Below, piece after piece: positions 26,818-35,725 of a stretch of DNA of 64,000 nucleotides. Numbering within the stretch: position 1 is the first letter of the stretch; every line of letters begins with the position of its first letter. A program made the translations under genes and the position numbers. Origin of the DNA: Kitasatospora terrestris (GTDB lineage Bacteria > Actinomycetota > Actinomycetes > Streptomycetales > Streptomycetaceae); assembly GCF_039542905.1 (NCBI RefSeq), contig NZ_BAABIS010000001.1, positions 2,790,001-2,854,000 of the forward strand, given 5' to 3'. Under the pieces are notes generated by a model. The model did not search any database and was not told where the DNA came from. It worked only from the letters and a program-made list of their open reading frames with translations.

Positions 26818-27971
26818 ACGGGGCCGGCGACCGACTCGGCGAGGAGGCGGCGGCCGGCGGCCGTGGCGAGGACGGTGCGCAGGGCGGTGCCGCGTGCGGC
26901 CCGGGCCGGAGCGGCGCGCAGCGTCCACGCGCGAGTGGCGAAGTCCGTGCGGGCGAGGACGCGCCGCGCCTCGGCGCGGCGGGCCCGGCGCCAGGAGCGC
27001 AGCACGGGACTGTCCGGCCCGGCGCCGGCGGCGGCCGCGTCGGGCAGCACCCGGGCCAGCGAGACGGCGTCGCGCAGGCCGAGGTTGAGGCCCTGCCCGC
27101 CGATCGGGCTGCAGACGTGGGCAGCGTCGCCGATCAGCAGCACCCGGCTGCCCCGGCGGTGCCCGGCGAGCCGCCGGTGGGTGCGGAAGCTGCTGGTCCA
27201 CCGGCATTCGTGGACCGACGCCGCCCAGCCCCGCGCCGCCGCCTCGGCGACCAGCGCCTCGACGGCGCCGGGCGAAGACTCCGCCGGGGACGCGGAGGGG
27301 AGGTGCAGGACCACCCGGACCCACCCGTCGAGGTGCATCGGCAGGACGACCAGCAGCCCGCGCGGCCCACCCACCATGTGCACCAGGCCCGGATCCAGCG
27401 CGGGGTCGCTGACCCGCAGGTCGGCCAGCTGCCAGCTGCCAGGGTACGTCCAGCCCCGGAAGCCCGTCCCGGACAGGGCGCGCAGCGCGCTCGACGCCCC
27501 GTCGGCGGCGACCACCCAGCGGGCGCGCACCGGCTCGACGCCGTCAGCGTGGACGGTGGTGCCCGCGGCGTCCTCCACCACCGAGCGGACGGGGGTCGAA
27601 CGGTGGACGGTGACGCCGCACGCCGCCGCCTGCTCGGCGAGCAGCCCCTCCGTGGTGCACTGCGGGACGGTCAGGATGTACGGGTACGGCGAGCGCAGCC
27701 CCGCCAGGTCGAACCCGCCGACGCTGCGGCCTCCGTCCAACATCCGGACCGCGTCGACCCGCCGCCCGAGCGGGACCAGCAACTCGGTCAGCCCGCTGGG
27801 CTCCAGCGCCTCCAGCGTCCGCGCGTGCAGGTCGGTCGCCCGGGACTCGACGACCGGACCCGGGCGCCGCTCCAGCACCACCACGTCGAGCCCCGCGCGG
27901 GCGAGCAGCAGTGCGGCGCCCAGCCCGACCGGGCCCGCCCCGACCACTGCCACGTCCGTGTCGATCGCCAT
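26802..27971 (-). CDS. FAD-dependent aromatic hydroxylase-type monooxygenase
   Basis: Flavoprotein of 389 residues with the p-hydroxybenzoate hydroxylase fold. The N-terminal FAD motif is VVGAGPVGLGAALLLARAG. The internal DG motif is VVAADGASSALRAL near 180. The GD motif is LLIGDAAHVCSPIGGQGLNLG near 285-305. Such enzymes hydroxylate phenolic or polyketide substrates with NADPH. The product lacks the C-terminal thioredoxin-like domain of larger PHBH relatives. No polyketide genes lie nearby, so a catabolic or orphan role is as likely as a biosynthetic one. The start is set by TACGGT 6 bases upstream. Confidence 0.87.
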   Translation of the reverse strand: MAIDTDVAVVGAGPVGLGAALLLARAGLDVVVLERRPGPVVESRATDLHARTLEALEPSGLTELLVPLGRRVDAVRMLDGGRSVGGFDLAGLRSPYPYILTVPQCTTEGLLAEQAAACGVTVHRSTPVRSVVEDAAGTTVHADGVEPVRARWVVAADGASSALRALSGTGFRGWTYPGSWQLADLRVSDPALDPGLVHMVGGPRGLLVVLPMHLDGWVRVVLHLPSASPAESSPGAVEALVAEAAARGWAASVHECRWTSSFRTHRRLAGHRRGSRVLLIGDAAHVCSPIGGQGLNLGLRDAVSLARVLPDAAAAGAGPDSPVLRSWRRARRAEARRVLARTDFATRAWTLRAAPARAARGTALRTVLATAAGRRLLAESVAGPVPLGP

Positions 27972-27977
27972 GCCGCC

Positions 27978-27983
27978 ACCGTA
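27978..27983 (-). promoter_or_regulatory. Candidate -10 box (TACGGT) of the flavin monooxygenase gene
   Basis: TACGGT on the minus strand lies 6 bases before the ATG at 27971. Confidence 0.5.
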
Positions 27984-28172
27984 GCCGCACCGTGGGACGG
28001 CGCCGACGGCAGATCCTGACCTGGCGTCAGCTGCGTGCCGGCCCCGCGCCGGCTCCGTGTCGACTCCGCGTCAGCTCCGGTTGACGCGCTACTCAGAGTG
28101 TCGGCACCAACACCGATAGTGTTCGGTGGCGAGCGCCCGCCGCCCACCACCGAGCCGCCCACGGGGGATCCG

Positions 28173-28931
28173 ATGTCGACACCGCCTCCGTACCTCGCCG
28201 GCCCGCGGCACCCCGACGCCGCAGCTCCGGCGTACGGGCCCGTGCCGTCGCCCGCTCCGCCCCCGTCCCCGTCCCGGCCGCGGCGGGGACGGGGACGGAA
28301 GGTGCTGTGGGGCATCGGCGGGGTCCTGATCGCCTCGGTGGTCTGGGCGGGCGCGGTGCTGACCGTCCCCGGGCTGGTCGGCGGGCGTGACGCGGCCGGC
28401 TCCGCTCCCGGCACGGCGGGCTTCCGGGTGGTCGACGACCTGTGCGCGACGGCCCGGCTCACCTCGTTCAGCCGGATCTACCCGGCCCAGTCCGGCACGC
28501 CGTACCACTACACGACCCGGCACCGCGCGCTCGACGACATGTACTGCAGCCAGTACCGCAAGCGGGCCGGCGGCGACAGCGAGTACGTCTCGCTGTACCT
28601 CCAGACCCAGCTGCACAAGGCCGTCGACCCGCGCCCGGAGTTCGAGGCGCAGCGGGACGGGCTCCGGCAACGCGGCTACCAGATCACCGCCGTACCGGGC
28701 CTCGGCGACGACGCGTACCTCGGCTACCTGGATGACCTCAGCCGCTCGGACCCGACCTGGCACTACCTCACCCAGGTGCTGTACGTCCGCCAGCGCGGGC
28801 TGACCTTCTACGCGAGCTGGTCCGGCTCGTACCAGGACGGCAGGACGGCGGCGCCGGACCGGGAGGAGGTCCGACTCGCGCTGCTGGCCGACGCGCGCGA
28901 GCTGCTGCGCTCGATCGGCGCCCGGGTGTGA
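28173..28931 (+). CDS. Membrane-anchored extracytoplasmic protein (hypothetical)
   Basis: No family recognised. The 252-residue product starts with a Pro/Ala-rich cytosolic stretch (about 1-45) and an Arg-rich patch. One membrane helix (VLWGIGGVLIASVVWAGAVL, about 47-66) follows. The exported domain of about 180 residues contains VVDDLCATARLTSFSRIY, DDMYCSQYRKRAGG and YLTQVLYVRQRGLTFYASWSG; the two Cys could form a disulfide. The start ATG at 28173 was preferred because GGGGGATC lies just upstream, although the frame is open further back. It could be a lipoprotein-like sensor or cell-wall protein; function unknown. Confidence 0.7.
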   Translation: MSTPPPYLAGPRHPDAAAPAYGPVPSPAPPPSPSRPRRGRGRKVLWGIGGVLIASVVWAGAVLTVPGLVGGRDAAGSAPGTAGFRVVDDLCATARLTSFSRIYPAQSGTPYHYTTRHRALDDMYCSQYRKRAGGDSEYVSLYLQTQLHKAVDPRPEFEAQRDGLRQRGYQITAVPGLGDDAYLGYLDDLSRSDPTWHYLTQVLYVRQRGLTFYASWSGSYQDGRTAAPDREEVRLALLADARELLRSIGARV

Positions 28932-28979
28932 CGCCCGCTCAGCGGCCGGACGATCACCACGGCGCGCTGCCTACGGATG

Positions 28980-29098
28980 CGCTGCCCCTATCGAACGGGC
29001 TGTCCCTACCGGACGGGCTGTCCCTACCCACGGGCTGCCCCTACCGGCGGGCTGTTCCTGCGGGCGGGCTGTTCCTGCGGGCTGGCTGTCCCTACGGA
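28980..29098. repeat. Tandem array, 17-bp unit, about seven copies
   Basis: Units of the form CGGGCTGTCCCTACCGG (16-18 bp, with TTCCTGCGG variants) repeat from 28980 to 29098, between the convergent ends of the anchored hypothetical gene and holA. The last unit overlaps the final codons of holA. No inverted repeat able to form a classical terminator was noticed here. Confidence 0.85.
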
Positions 29099-30084
29099 CG
29101 GGCACCCGCGCGGGAGGCGCGGGCGACGGCGACGACAGCCCGTTCGAGCGCGTACGCGGGGTCGTCGGAGCCGCCCTTGACCGCCGCGTCCGCCGCGGCG
29201 ATCGCGGTGAGGGCGGCGGCCACGCCGTCGCCCGTCCAGCCGCGCATCTGCTGGCGGACCCGGTCGACCTTCCACGGCGGCATGCCCAACTCGCGGGCCA
29301 GGTCACCGGGACGCATGTTCCGCCCGGCGGTCGCGAGCCGGCCGATCGAACGGACCCCGGACGCCAGCGCGTACGTGATGCCGGTCGGCGGCTGGCCCAC
29401 GGCCAGTGCCCAGCGCAGCCGCTCCAGCGCCTCCGCCGCCCGGCCGGTGACCGCCAGGTCGGCCACCTCGAAGCCGGTCGCCTCGGCCCGGCCGCTGTAG
29501 TAACGGGCGACCGCCGTCTCGTCGATGGTGCCCTCGATGTCCGAGGTCAGCTGGCTGCACGCCGCGGCCAGCTCGCGCAGGTCGCTGCCGAGCGCGTCCA
29601 GCAGCGCCTGGCAGGCCTCGGGGCTGGCGGAACGGCCCAGCGTGCGGAACTCGTTGCGGATGAACGCGAGCTTGTCGCCCGCCTTGGTCAGCTTGGCGCA
29701 GAGCACCTCGCGCGCGCCGGCCTTCTTCGCCGCGTCCACCAGGCCCTTGCCCTTGACGCCACCGGCGTGGACCAGGACCAGGACGACCTCCTCGGCGGGC
29801 GAGCCGATGTACGCCTTGACCTCCTTGACGGAGTCGGCGCCCAGGTCCTGCGCCGCACGGACGACGATCACCTTGCGCTCGGCGAACAGCGAGGGCGTGG
29901 TCAGCTCGGCGAGCTGCCCCGGCTGGAGCCCGCCGGGCGCGAGGTCGCGGACGTCGGTCTCCGGGTCCGCCGCCCTCGCCGCGGCCACCACCTCGGCGAC
30001 CGCGCGGTCGAGCAGCAGCTCCTCCTGGCCGACCACAACGGTCAGCGGGGCGAGCAGGTCGTCGGGTGCACTCTTCCTGGCCAT
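29092..30084 (-). CDS. holA: DNA polymerase III subunit delta
   Basis: Clamp-loader subunit that opens the beta sliding clamp during replication. The 330-residue product shows the family layout: an N-terminal domain with LTVVVGQEELLLDRAVAEVVAAAR and the clamp-binding TTPSLFAERKVIVVRAAQDL, the lid region, and the helical C-terminal collar domain (ALERLRWALAVGQPPTGITYALASG). It has no functional P-loop, as usual for delta. Its 3' end runs into the 17-bp tandem array. It is upstream-adjacent to comEC across a small plus-strand gene, the usual actinomycete neighbourhood. Confidence 0.93.
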   Translation of the reverse strand: MARKSAPDDLLAPLTVVVGQEELLLDRAVAEVVAAARAADPETDVRDLAPGGLQPGQLAELTTPSLFAERKVIVVRAAQDLGADSVKEVKAYIGSPAEEVVLVLVHAGGVKGKGLVDAAKKAGAREVLCAKLTKAGDKLAFIRNEFRTLGRSASPEACQALLDALGSDLRELAAACSQLTSDIEGTIDETAVARYYSGRAEATGFEVADLAVTGRAAEALERLRWALAVGQPPTGITYALASGVRSIGRLATAGRNMRPGDLARELGMPPWKVDRVRQQMRGWTGDGVAAALTAIAAADAAVKGGSDDPAYALERAVVAVARASRAGARP

Positions 30085-30162
30085 CGCCTACCAGCATCCC
30101 ACGGGCCGCCGACAGCCCCGCCCGGTCACCGGTCGGCGGGGGCCGGTCGGGAGAATGGGGCG

Positions 30163-30426
30163 GTGACCGCGAACCATGACCGCCAGCTGCTCGTCCTGCC
30201 CGACCGCGACGCCGCCGAGGCCGTCGCGGAGGAGCTGTCCGCCCGCTGGCCCGCACTGGCCGATCCGGAGGTCGTCCGGGACTCGCTGGCCGGCGAGGAC
30301 GACGCCGAGGACGCCCAGTGGCTGGTCGTCCTGGAGGCCCCCGAGGAGGACGGCTGGACGGCCGAGGTGCTGGAGGGCCTCGACGGCCTGATCGCCGAGC
30401 ACGACGGCTGGCGCGAGCAGGACTGA
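30163..30426 (+). CDS. Small acidic protein (hypothetical)
   Basis: An 87-residue, strongly acidic soluble protein with no recognised family. Visible stretches are QLLVLPDRDAAEAVAEELSA, a WPALADPEVVRDSLAGEDD segment, WLVVLEAPEEDGWT and a C-terminal HDGWREQD. The alternating beta and helix pattern suggests a compact alpha/beta (ferredoxin-like) fold. Start is GTG at 30163, preceded 6 bases upstream by GAGAAT, a possible -10 variant. It lies between divergent holA and convergent comEC. Confidence 0.7.
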   Translation: MTANHDRQLLVLPDRDAAEAVAEELSARWPALADPEVVRDSLAGEDDAEDAQWLVVLEAPEEDGWTAEVLEGLDGLIAEHDGWREQD

Positions 30427-30450
30427 CGCCCCGCCGGACGGCCGGGACGG

Positions 30451-33225
30451 TCAGCCGCGCGGCGGGTGGGGGTGGGTGGCCGCGGTCAGCCGGTCGTGGG
30501 TGCCGAGGACGGCGATGTCCCCTCGCTGGTCGGTGCGCAGGACGGTGGCGCCGAGCCCCCGCAGGTCCGCGACGGTGTACGGGGACGGGTGCCCGTACGG
30601 GTTGCCGATGCCGCAGGAGATCAGGGCCAGCCTCGGGTGCAGAGCGGCCGTCAGCGCCCGGTCCTGGTTGGCGGAGCCGTGGTGGGCGACCTTCAGCACG
30701 TCCACCGGTCCGGGTGGCGGACCGCGGCGCAGCAGCGCCGCCTGCGCGGCCGGTTCGAGGTCGCCGAGCAGGGCGATCCGGACGGCGTCCCGGCCGGTGC
30801 CGACGGTGACCAGCAGGGCGACGCTCGCGTTGTTCGGACCGGGCGCGTCCGGTGCCGGGACGGTGTCCGGCCACAGCACCTCCCAGCTCAGGCCGGGGCC
30901 GGCCGTCCGCCGCTCGCCCCGACCGGCCCGGAGGACCGGGATCCGCGCGGCCTGCGCCCACCCGGTGACCCGAGCCCGCTCGCCGGGCGGCGCGTCCAGC
31001 GTGGTGACCTGCAGCGCGCCGACCGCACGGCCCCGCAGCACGCCGGGCAGGCCCTCGGCGTGGTCCGCGTGGAAGTGGGTCAGGACGAGGATCGGGATCC
31101 GGCTGACGCCCAGCTCGCGCAGGCACGCGTCGGCGGCTTTCGGCTCCGGGCCGGCGTCCACCACCACCGCGCTGTCGCCGCCGAGCGGCAGCACCGCCAT
31201 GTCGCCCTGGCCGATGTCGCACAGGACGAGCCGCCAGCCGGGCGGCGGCCAGCCGGTCGCGATCCGGACCAGGCTCGGCGGACGGAGCAGCACCGCCGGG
31301 AGCAGCACCGCCAGCGCGAGGGCGAGCAGCGCGCGGGCCCGGTTGCCGCGCAGCCGTCGGGTGGCGAGCAGCGGCGGGACGGCCCAGCAGAGCGCGACGG
31401 TCACCGCGACGAGCAGGCCCGCGCCGACGGGGCCGTGCGGCCAGGCGAGTTCGGCACCCGGCAACGCGGCCCCGCGCCGGGCCACCGTGACGAGCCATGC
31501 GGCCGGCACCGCGGCCAGGTCCGCGAGGAAACGAGCGGCCGGGTGGGAGATCGGGTCGGCGGCGAGCACGGCGAAACCGAGCAGGGTCGCCGGGGCGACC
31601 GCCGCCTCGGCGAGCAGGTTGCAGGGGACGGCGACCAGGCTGACGCGCGGCGCGAGCAGGATCGTCACCGGTGCGCAGAACGCCTGGGCGGCGGCGGTCG
31701 CCGCGACGGCGGAGGCGAGATGGGGCGGCCAGCGGCGGGCCTGCAGAGCGGCCGCCCAGCGCGGCCCGAGGGTGAGCAGCCCGCCGGTGGCGAGAGCGGA
31801 CAGCAGGAATCCGTAGGAGCGGGCGAGCGGTGGGTCGAGCAGCAGCAGGACCAGCACGGCGCCGCAGAGGGCGGGCAGGCCCTGTCGGGGCCGGCCGGTG
31901 GCGAGGGCGAGCAACGCGATGAGACCGGTGGCCGCGGCGCGCAGGACGCTCGGGTCGGGTCGGCAGACGGTGACGAAGGCGAGCGTCAACGCGGTGCCGA
32001 CGGCGGCGGTCGTCCGCAGGGAGAGGCCGAGCCGGGCGGCGAGGCCGCCGCGGCGGGCGGTGCCGGCGGTGCTCGGCGTGCCCAGCAGGACGGCGAGCAG
32101 GATCCCGAAGTTCGCGCCGCTGACGGCGGTCAGGTGACCGAGGTCGGTGGCGCGGAAGGCGTCGGCGAGGTCGTCGGGGAGGCGGGAGGTGTCGCCGACC
32201 ACCAGGCCGGGGAGCAGGCCCCGGGTGTCGGGCGGCAGGTGGTCGCAGGCGTCGCGCAGGCCGGCCCGGAGCCTGGCGGCGGCGCGCTGCGGAAGGCTCG
32301 GCGGGGCGAGGAGCCGGGGCGGGCCCAGGGCGACCAGCAGGGCGGCGGAGTCGGTACGGGCGGTGGTGGCGGTTCGGGCTGCGGTGACGGGGCCGTCGGC
32401 GACGGCACCGGCCGGCGAGGCGGACGGGGTGGCGGACGGGGCGGCGGGGCCGGAAGTTGACGCGTCGTCCGCCGTCGGACGGCTGTCGGGACCTGCGGCG
32501 GACAGGGCGCGGACGGCGGGTGCGAGCGGCACGGCCTCGCCGGACGTCGCGGGCGGAGGATCCGGGACGGGCGGCGGTGGCCCCGCAAGCGCAGGCGGGG
32601 CGAGTGGGGTGGCCGAGGCGGGTGAGGGGGCCGGGGCTTCGGGGGCAACCGGGGCTTCGGGCGCGGCCGGGGCTTCGGGCGCGGCGTTGGGCAGGACATG
32701 GACGGCGGCGCGGAGGCGGGTCGACGGGATCAGGGTGCGCCAGGCGGCGGCGTCCTTGGCGCGGACCGTCACGGTCACCGGGGTGCGGGTCGCGGTCGCG
32801 CCGACCCGGTCGACCCTGGCCGGCACGAGCAGCCTGGGCTGGCCGGGCGTGGTGCCGTTGGTGTGGCCGGTACGGGACTTGGGGTCGCCGGTGACGGTCA
32901 GGTCGACCGTCAGCTCGGCACCGGAGACGGCGAGCGCGGGGAGCGGCCCCCGGTAGAGGTCAGCGGTGTGCAGGACGGTGGTGGTGACGGCGGCTGTGGC
33001 GGTCAGCAGCGCGGCGGCGAGCGTCCGGAGGAGCGCGGTGCGGCGGGGTGTGCGGACGGCGAGCAGGAGGAGGGCGAGAAGCACGGCCGGCACGGCGAGC
33101 AGTGGCAGCTCGCTCCGGCTGAGAGGGCCGGCGCCGAGGACGAGGGCAGTGACCGCCCAGGCGGTGGCCGTGGGGACCAGGAGGCGGAGGTCGGCGGGCG
33201 GGAGGGCGACGGGCTTGGCGGACAT
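30451..33225 (-). CDS. comEC: ComEC/Rec2 family DNA-uptake channel protein
   Basis: Large polytopic membrane protein of 924 residues. In naturally competent bacteria it moves single-stranded DNA across the cell membrane. It has N-terminal membrane helices (about 17-75), an exported OB-like region interrupted by an Ala/Pro-rich low-complexity insert (about 178-300), then the Competence core with many helices from about 370 (SGANFGILLAVLL). The C-terminal metallo-beta-lactamase domain carries LVLTHFHADHAEG near residue 715 and LKVAHHGSANQD. AGGGAGG precedes the ATG at 33225. It follows comEA on the same strand. Actual competence is not established by these two genes. Confidence 0.92.
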   Translation of the reverse strand: MSAKPVALPPADLRLLVPTATAWAVTALVLGAGPLSRSELPLLAVPAVLLALLLLAVRTPRRTALLRTLAAALLTATAAVTTTVLHTADLYRGPLPALAVSGAELTVDLTVTGDPKSRTGHTNGTTPGQPRLLVPARVDRVGATATRTPVTVTVRAKDAAAWRTLIPSTRLRAAVHVLPNAAPEAPAAPEAPVAPEAPAPSPASATPLAPPALAGPPPPVPDPPPATSGEAVPLAPAVRALSAAGPDSRPTADDASTSGPAAPSATPSASPAGAVADGPVTAARTATTARTDSAALLVALGPPRLLAPPSLPQRAAARLRAGLRDACDHLPPDTRGLLPGLVVGDTSRLPDDLADAFRATDLGHLTAVSGANFGILLAVLLGTPSTAGTARRGGLAARLGLSLRTTAAVGTALTLAFVTVCRPDPSVLRAAATGLIALLALATGRPRQGLPALCGAVLVLLLLDPPLARSYGFLLSALATGGLLTLGPRWAAALQARRWPPHLASAVAATAAAQAFCAPVTILLAPRVSLVAVPCNLLAEAAVAPATLLGFAVLAADPISHPAARFLADLAAVPAAWLVTVARRGAALPGAELAWPHGPVGAGLLVAVTVALCWAVPPLLATRRLRGNRARALLALALAVLLPAVLLRPPSLVRIATGWPPPGWRLVLCDIGQGDMAVLPLGGDSAVVVDAGPEPKAADACLRELGVSRIPILVLTHFHADHAEGLPGVLRGRAVGALQVTTLDAPPGERARVTGWAQAARIPVLRAGRGERRTAGPGLSWEVLWPDTVPAPDAPGPNNASVALLVTVGTGRDAVRIALLGDLEPAAQAALLRRGPPPGPVDVLKVAHHGSANQDRALTAALHPRLALISCGIGNPYGHPSPYTVADLRGLGATVLRTDQRGDIAVLGTHDRLTAATHPHPPRG

Positions 33226-33358
33226 CGGCACCTCCCTGAGCGGTCGGGTGCAGCTGTGGAGGTCGGGGCGTGGGCGGCGGCGCAACGGAGGCGGACCGGG
33301 CACCGGCCACCCGGGCATCCGGCATCTGGCATCCGGATCCGGCATCCGCCGCGAGGTG

Positions 33359-34465
33359 TCAGAGCGTCAGCAGGGGCTTGAGGTCGTCGAACTTGCGTGG
33401 GCCGATACCGCCGACCTGGCGGAGCTCGTCGAGGGAGCTGAACGGGCCGTGAGCCAGGCGGTACTGGACGATGCGCTGCGCGAGGGTCGGGCCGACGCCG
33501 GGGAGGGTGTCGAGCTGTTCGGTGGTGGCGCGGTTGAGGCTCAGCGGTCCGGCGGGGGCGGCGGAGCCGGCGGGCGGCGGGCCGCCGACCAGGATCTGCT
33601 CGCCGTCGGTGAGGACGCGGGCGAGGTTGAGCCCGTCGGTGTCGGTGCCGGGGAGGGCTCCCCCGGCGGCGCGCAGGGCGTCGGCGACGCGGGAGCCGCC
33701 GGGCAGCGTCCGCAGACCCGGGTTCTGGACGTCACCCGCGACGTCGACCACGACCTGTGCGCCTCCGACCTGCGCTCCTCCGATCGGGACGGGCGGGCCG
33801 GGGCCGCTGCGGCCGGCGGAGGACGTCGCTGCGGGAACGCTGCCCGCGACCGCCGGAATGGGCACCGGCTGGGGTCGGCCCAGCCAGAAGTGCTGGACCG
33901 CGTACCCGACGGCGAGAACGAGCAGCAGCGACAGGCCGAGCACCGCCCGCCGGTCGAAGGCGAGGGCCGGATGGAGTGTCAGGGGCAGCCGCCTCGGCGG
34001 CGGGTCGGCGGCAACGGGGTCGGTGTCCTGCGGTCGGGTCGGCTCCGGCGGTCGGGCGCCGGGACGGGTGGACGTGGTCGGCTCCGGGCGGTCGGCGGCG
34101 GGCAGCGGGGTCGAAGGGCCGATGTCGGACGGCCCGGTCGTCGGGCCGACGGCGGGCACCGCATTCGTCGGACCGGCGGGCGGCGGGTTCGTCAGGCCTG
34201 CGGGCGGGTCGCCGGACGGATCACCGGGCGGCGGCAGCCCCGCTGGCTCCACCGGCGACGTCGCGCGCCCGCCCGCCACCCCGGCTCCGCCCACCGACTC
34301 GGCGGCCACCGGCGGACGGACACCACCCGCCGGCACCGGCTCGGCCAGGAGAACGGCCTCACCCGTGCCGAAGGGCGGCGCGCCCGTGAAGAGCTGGGAC
34401 AGGCGACCGCGCGCGGCGTCGGCGGTCTCTCGGCGGCGGGCAGCACCCGGGACGAAGGTCTTCAT
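33359..34465 (-). CDS. comEA: ComEA family DNA-binding protein
   Basis: Membrane-anchored DNA receptor of 368 residues, about 150 residues longer than classical ComEA because of a Pro/Ala/Thr-rich cytosolic N-terminus (1-160). One membrane helix (about 172-190, AVLGLSLLLVLAVGYAVQHFW) follows. Next comes an SLBB-type domain (VVVDVAGDVQNPGLRTLPGG) at about 228-285, and then a helix-hairpin-helix DNA-binding domain (LNRATTEQLDTLPGVGPTLA, then VGGIGPRKFDDLKPLL) at the C-terminus. It lies upstream of comEC, with 133 bases between. The start is supported by TACGGT 7 bases upstream. Confidence 0.93.
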   Translation of the reverse strand: MKTFVPGAARRRETADAARGRLSQLFTGAPPFGTGEAVLLAEPVPAGGVRPPVAAESVGGAGVAGGRATSPVEPAGLPPPGDPSGDPPAGLTNPPPAGPTNAVPAVGPTTGPSDIGPSTPLPAADRPEPTTSTRPGARPPEPTRPQDTDPVAADPPPRRLPLTLHPALAFDRRAVLGLSLLLVLAVGYAVQHFWLGRPQPVPIPAVAGSVPAATSSAGRSGPGPPVPIGGAQVGGAQVVVDVAGDVQNPGLRTLPGGSRVADALRAAGGALPGTDTDGLNLARVLTDGEQILVGGPPPAGSAAPAGPLSLNRATTEQLDTLPGVGPTLAQRIVQYRLAHGPFSSLDELRQVGGIGPRKFDDLKPLLTL

Positions 34466-34472
34466 GGCGTGG

Positions 34473-34478
34473 ACCGTA
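34473..34478 (-). promoter_or_regulatory. Candidate -10 box (TACGGT) of comEA
   Basis: TACGGT on the minus strand, 7 bases before the ATG at 34465; probably drives comEA and perhaps comEC. Confidence 0.5.
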
Positions 34479-34623
34479 CGTCCGGCCCCGGAGCCCCGTC
34501 AGAGACGGCCGCCAAGCTGTGGACAAACCCCGCCTGTGGACAACCCTTGTCCCCCGGACGAGCGAGTTTCGACGGCCCGGCCACCGCCACCCCCGGCACC
34601 GACGGCCCGGCACCGATGACCCG

Positions 34624-35469
34624 TCAGCGCGGTGAGACCACGACCGCCAGCAGGCCCGGCCCGACGTGGGCGCCGATCACCGCGCCGACCTCGCTCACGT
34701 ACAGCTCCCGCAGACCGGGCACCCGTGCCCGCAGGCGCTCCGCGAGCGGCTCGGCCCGGTCCTCGGCGGCGAGGTGGTGGACGGCGATGTCGACCTCGCG
34801 GTCGGCCGCGCAGTCGACGGCGATCTCTTCGAGCCTGGCGATCGCGCGGGAGGCGGTGCGGACCTTCTCCAGCGGCTCGATCCGGCCGCCGGACAGGTGC
34901 AGCAGCGGCTTCACCGCCAGGGCGGATCCGACCAGGGCCCGGGCGGCGCCGATCCGGCCGCCCCGGCGGAGGTGCTCCAGCGTGTCGACGTAGAAGAAGC
35001 TCCGGGTCTCCTCGGCGCGGCGCTCGGCGGCCGCGACGGCGCCGTCCAGGTCGGCACCGGCCTCGGCGGCCCCGGCCGCGGCGAGGACGCACATGCCCAG
35101 GGCCATGCCGACCAGTCGGCTGTCGACCACGCGGACCGGGACGACCGCCTCGGCGGCTGCCAGCTGGGCGGCTTCCGCCGTGCCGGACAGCTCACCGCTG
35201 ATGTGCACCGAGACGACGCCACTCGCCCCGGCCTCGGCGGCGGCCCGGTAGGCGGCGGCGAAGGTCTCGGGGCTGGGGCGGGAGGTCGTCACCCGGTGCC
35301 TGCCGCGCAGCGCCTCGGCGACGTCCTTGGGGGAGATTTCGACGCCCTCGGCCAACACCTCGTCACCGACCGCGACGCTCAGCGGGACCACCCGGATCCG
35401 GTGTCGGTCGACGGCTTCCTGCGGGAGGTACGCCGTGGAGTCGGTGACAAGTGCGAGGTGCCCGGGCAT
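34624..35469 (-). CDS. DegV family fatty-acid-binding protein
   Basis: Soluble 281-residue protein of the DegV/FakB type, which holds a fatty acid for phosphorylation by a FakA-like kinase. The family pattern is clear: LVTDSTAYLP at the N-terminus, TSRPSPETFAAAYR near 70, VVSVHISGELSGTAEAAQLA near 90-110 and RVVDSRLVGMALG near 118. The lipid-binding region continues with EETRSFFYVDTLEHLRRGGRIG and LAVKPLLHLSGGRIEPLEKVRT. TAACCT lies 7 bases before the ATG. It sits 158 bases upstream of comEA. No FakA gene is in the window. Confidence 0.9.
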   Translation of the reverse strand: MPGHLALVTDSTAYLPQEAVDRHRIRVVPLSVAVGDEVLAEGVEISPKDVAEALRGRHRVTTSRPSPETFAAAYRAAAEAGASGVVSVHISGELSGTAEAAQLAAAEAVVPVRVVDSRLVGMALGMCVLAAAGAAEAGADLDGAVAAAERRAEETRSFFYVDTLEHLRRGGRIGAARALVGSALAVKPLLHLSGGRIEPLEKVRTASRAIARLEEIAVDCAADREVDIAVHHLAAEDRAEPLAERLRARVPGLRELYVSEVGAVIGAHVGPGLLAVVVSPR

Positions 35470-35476
35470 GTGCCGG

Positions 35477-35482
35477 AGGTTA
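35477..35482 (-). promoter_or_regulatory. Candidate -10 box (TAACCT) of the degV-type gene
   Basis: TAACCT on the minus strand, 7 bases before the ATG at 35469. Confidence 0.5.
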
Positions 35483-35580
35483 CCTTCCGCCCGCACCGGA
35501 CAACAGCGCCGGGCCACGTGGAACCCACCCACGCGGCGGACCCGGTCGACGGCGCGGGGACCCCGCGCCCACCGACGGAC

Positions 35581-35673
35581 GGACAACGAACCGGCCGCAG
35601 CGGTCGGCCACGGAGAACAAACCGGCCCCAGCGGTCGGCCACGGACAACGAACCGGCCGCAGCGGTGGGCCAC
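35581..35673. repeat. Tandem array, 31-bp unit, three copies
   Basis: Copies begin at 35581, 35612 and 35643 with GGACAACGAACCGGCCGCAG or close variants (the middle one reads GGAGAACAAACCGGCCCCAG). The array lies in the 256-base gap between the degV-type start and the 3' end of the coiled-coil gene, both on the minus strand. Confidence 0.9.
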
Positions 35674-35725
35674 GGCCGGTCGACTACCGGCAGTCACCTA
35701 TGGACGACCGGCCACCCGCGGGCGG

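Noticed and set aside
23649..28000. Secondary-metabolite cluster suggested by the ABM-fold protein and FAD monooxygenase
   Set aside because: They are on different strands with housekeeping genes between them and no polyketide, peptide or terpene synthase in the window.
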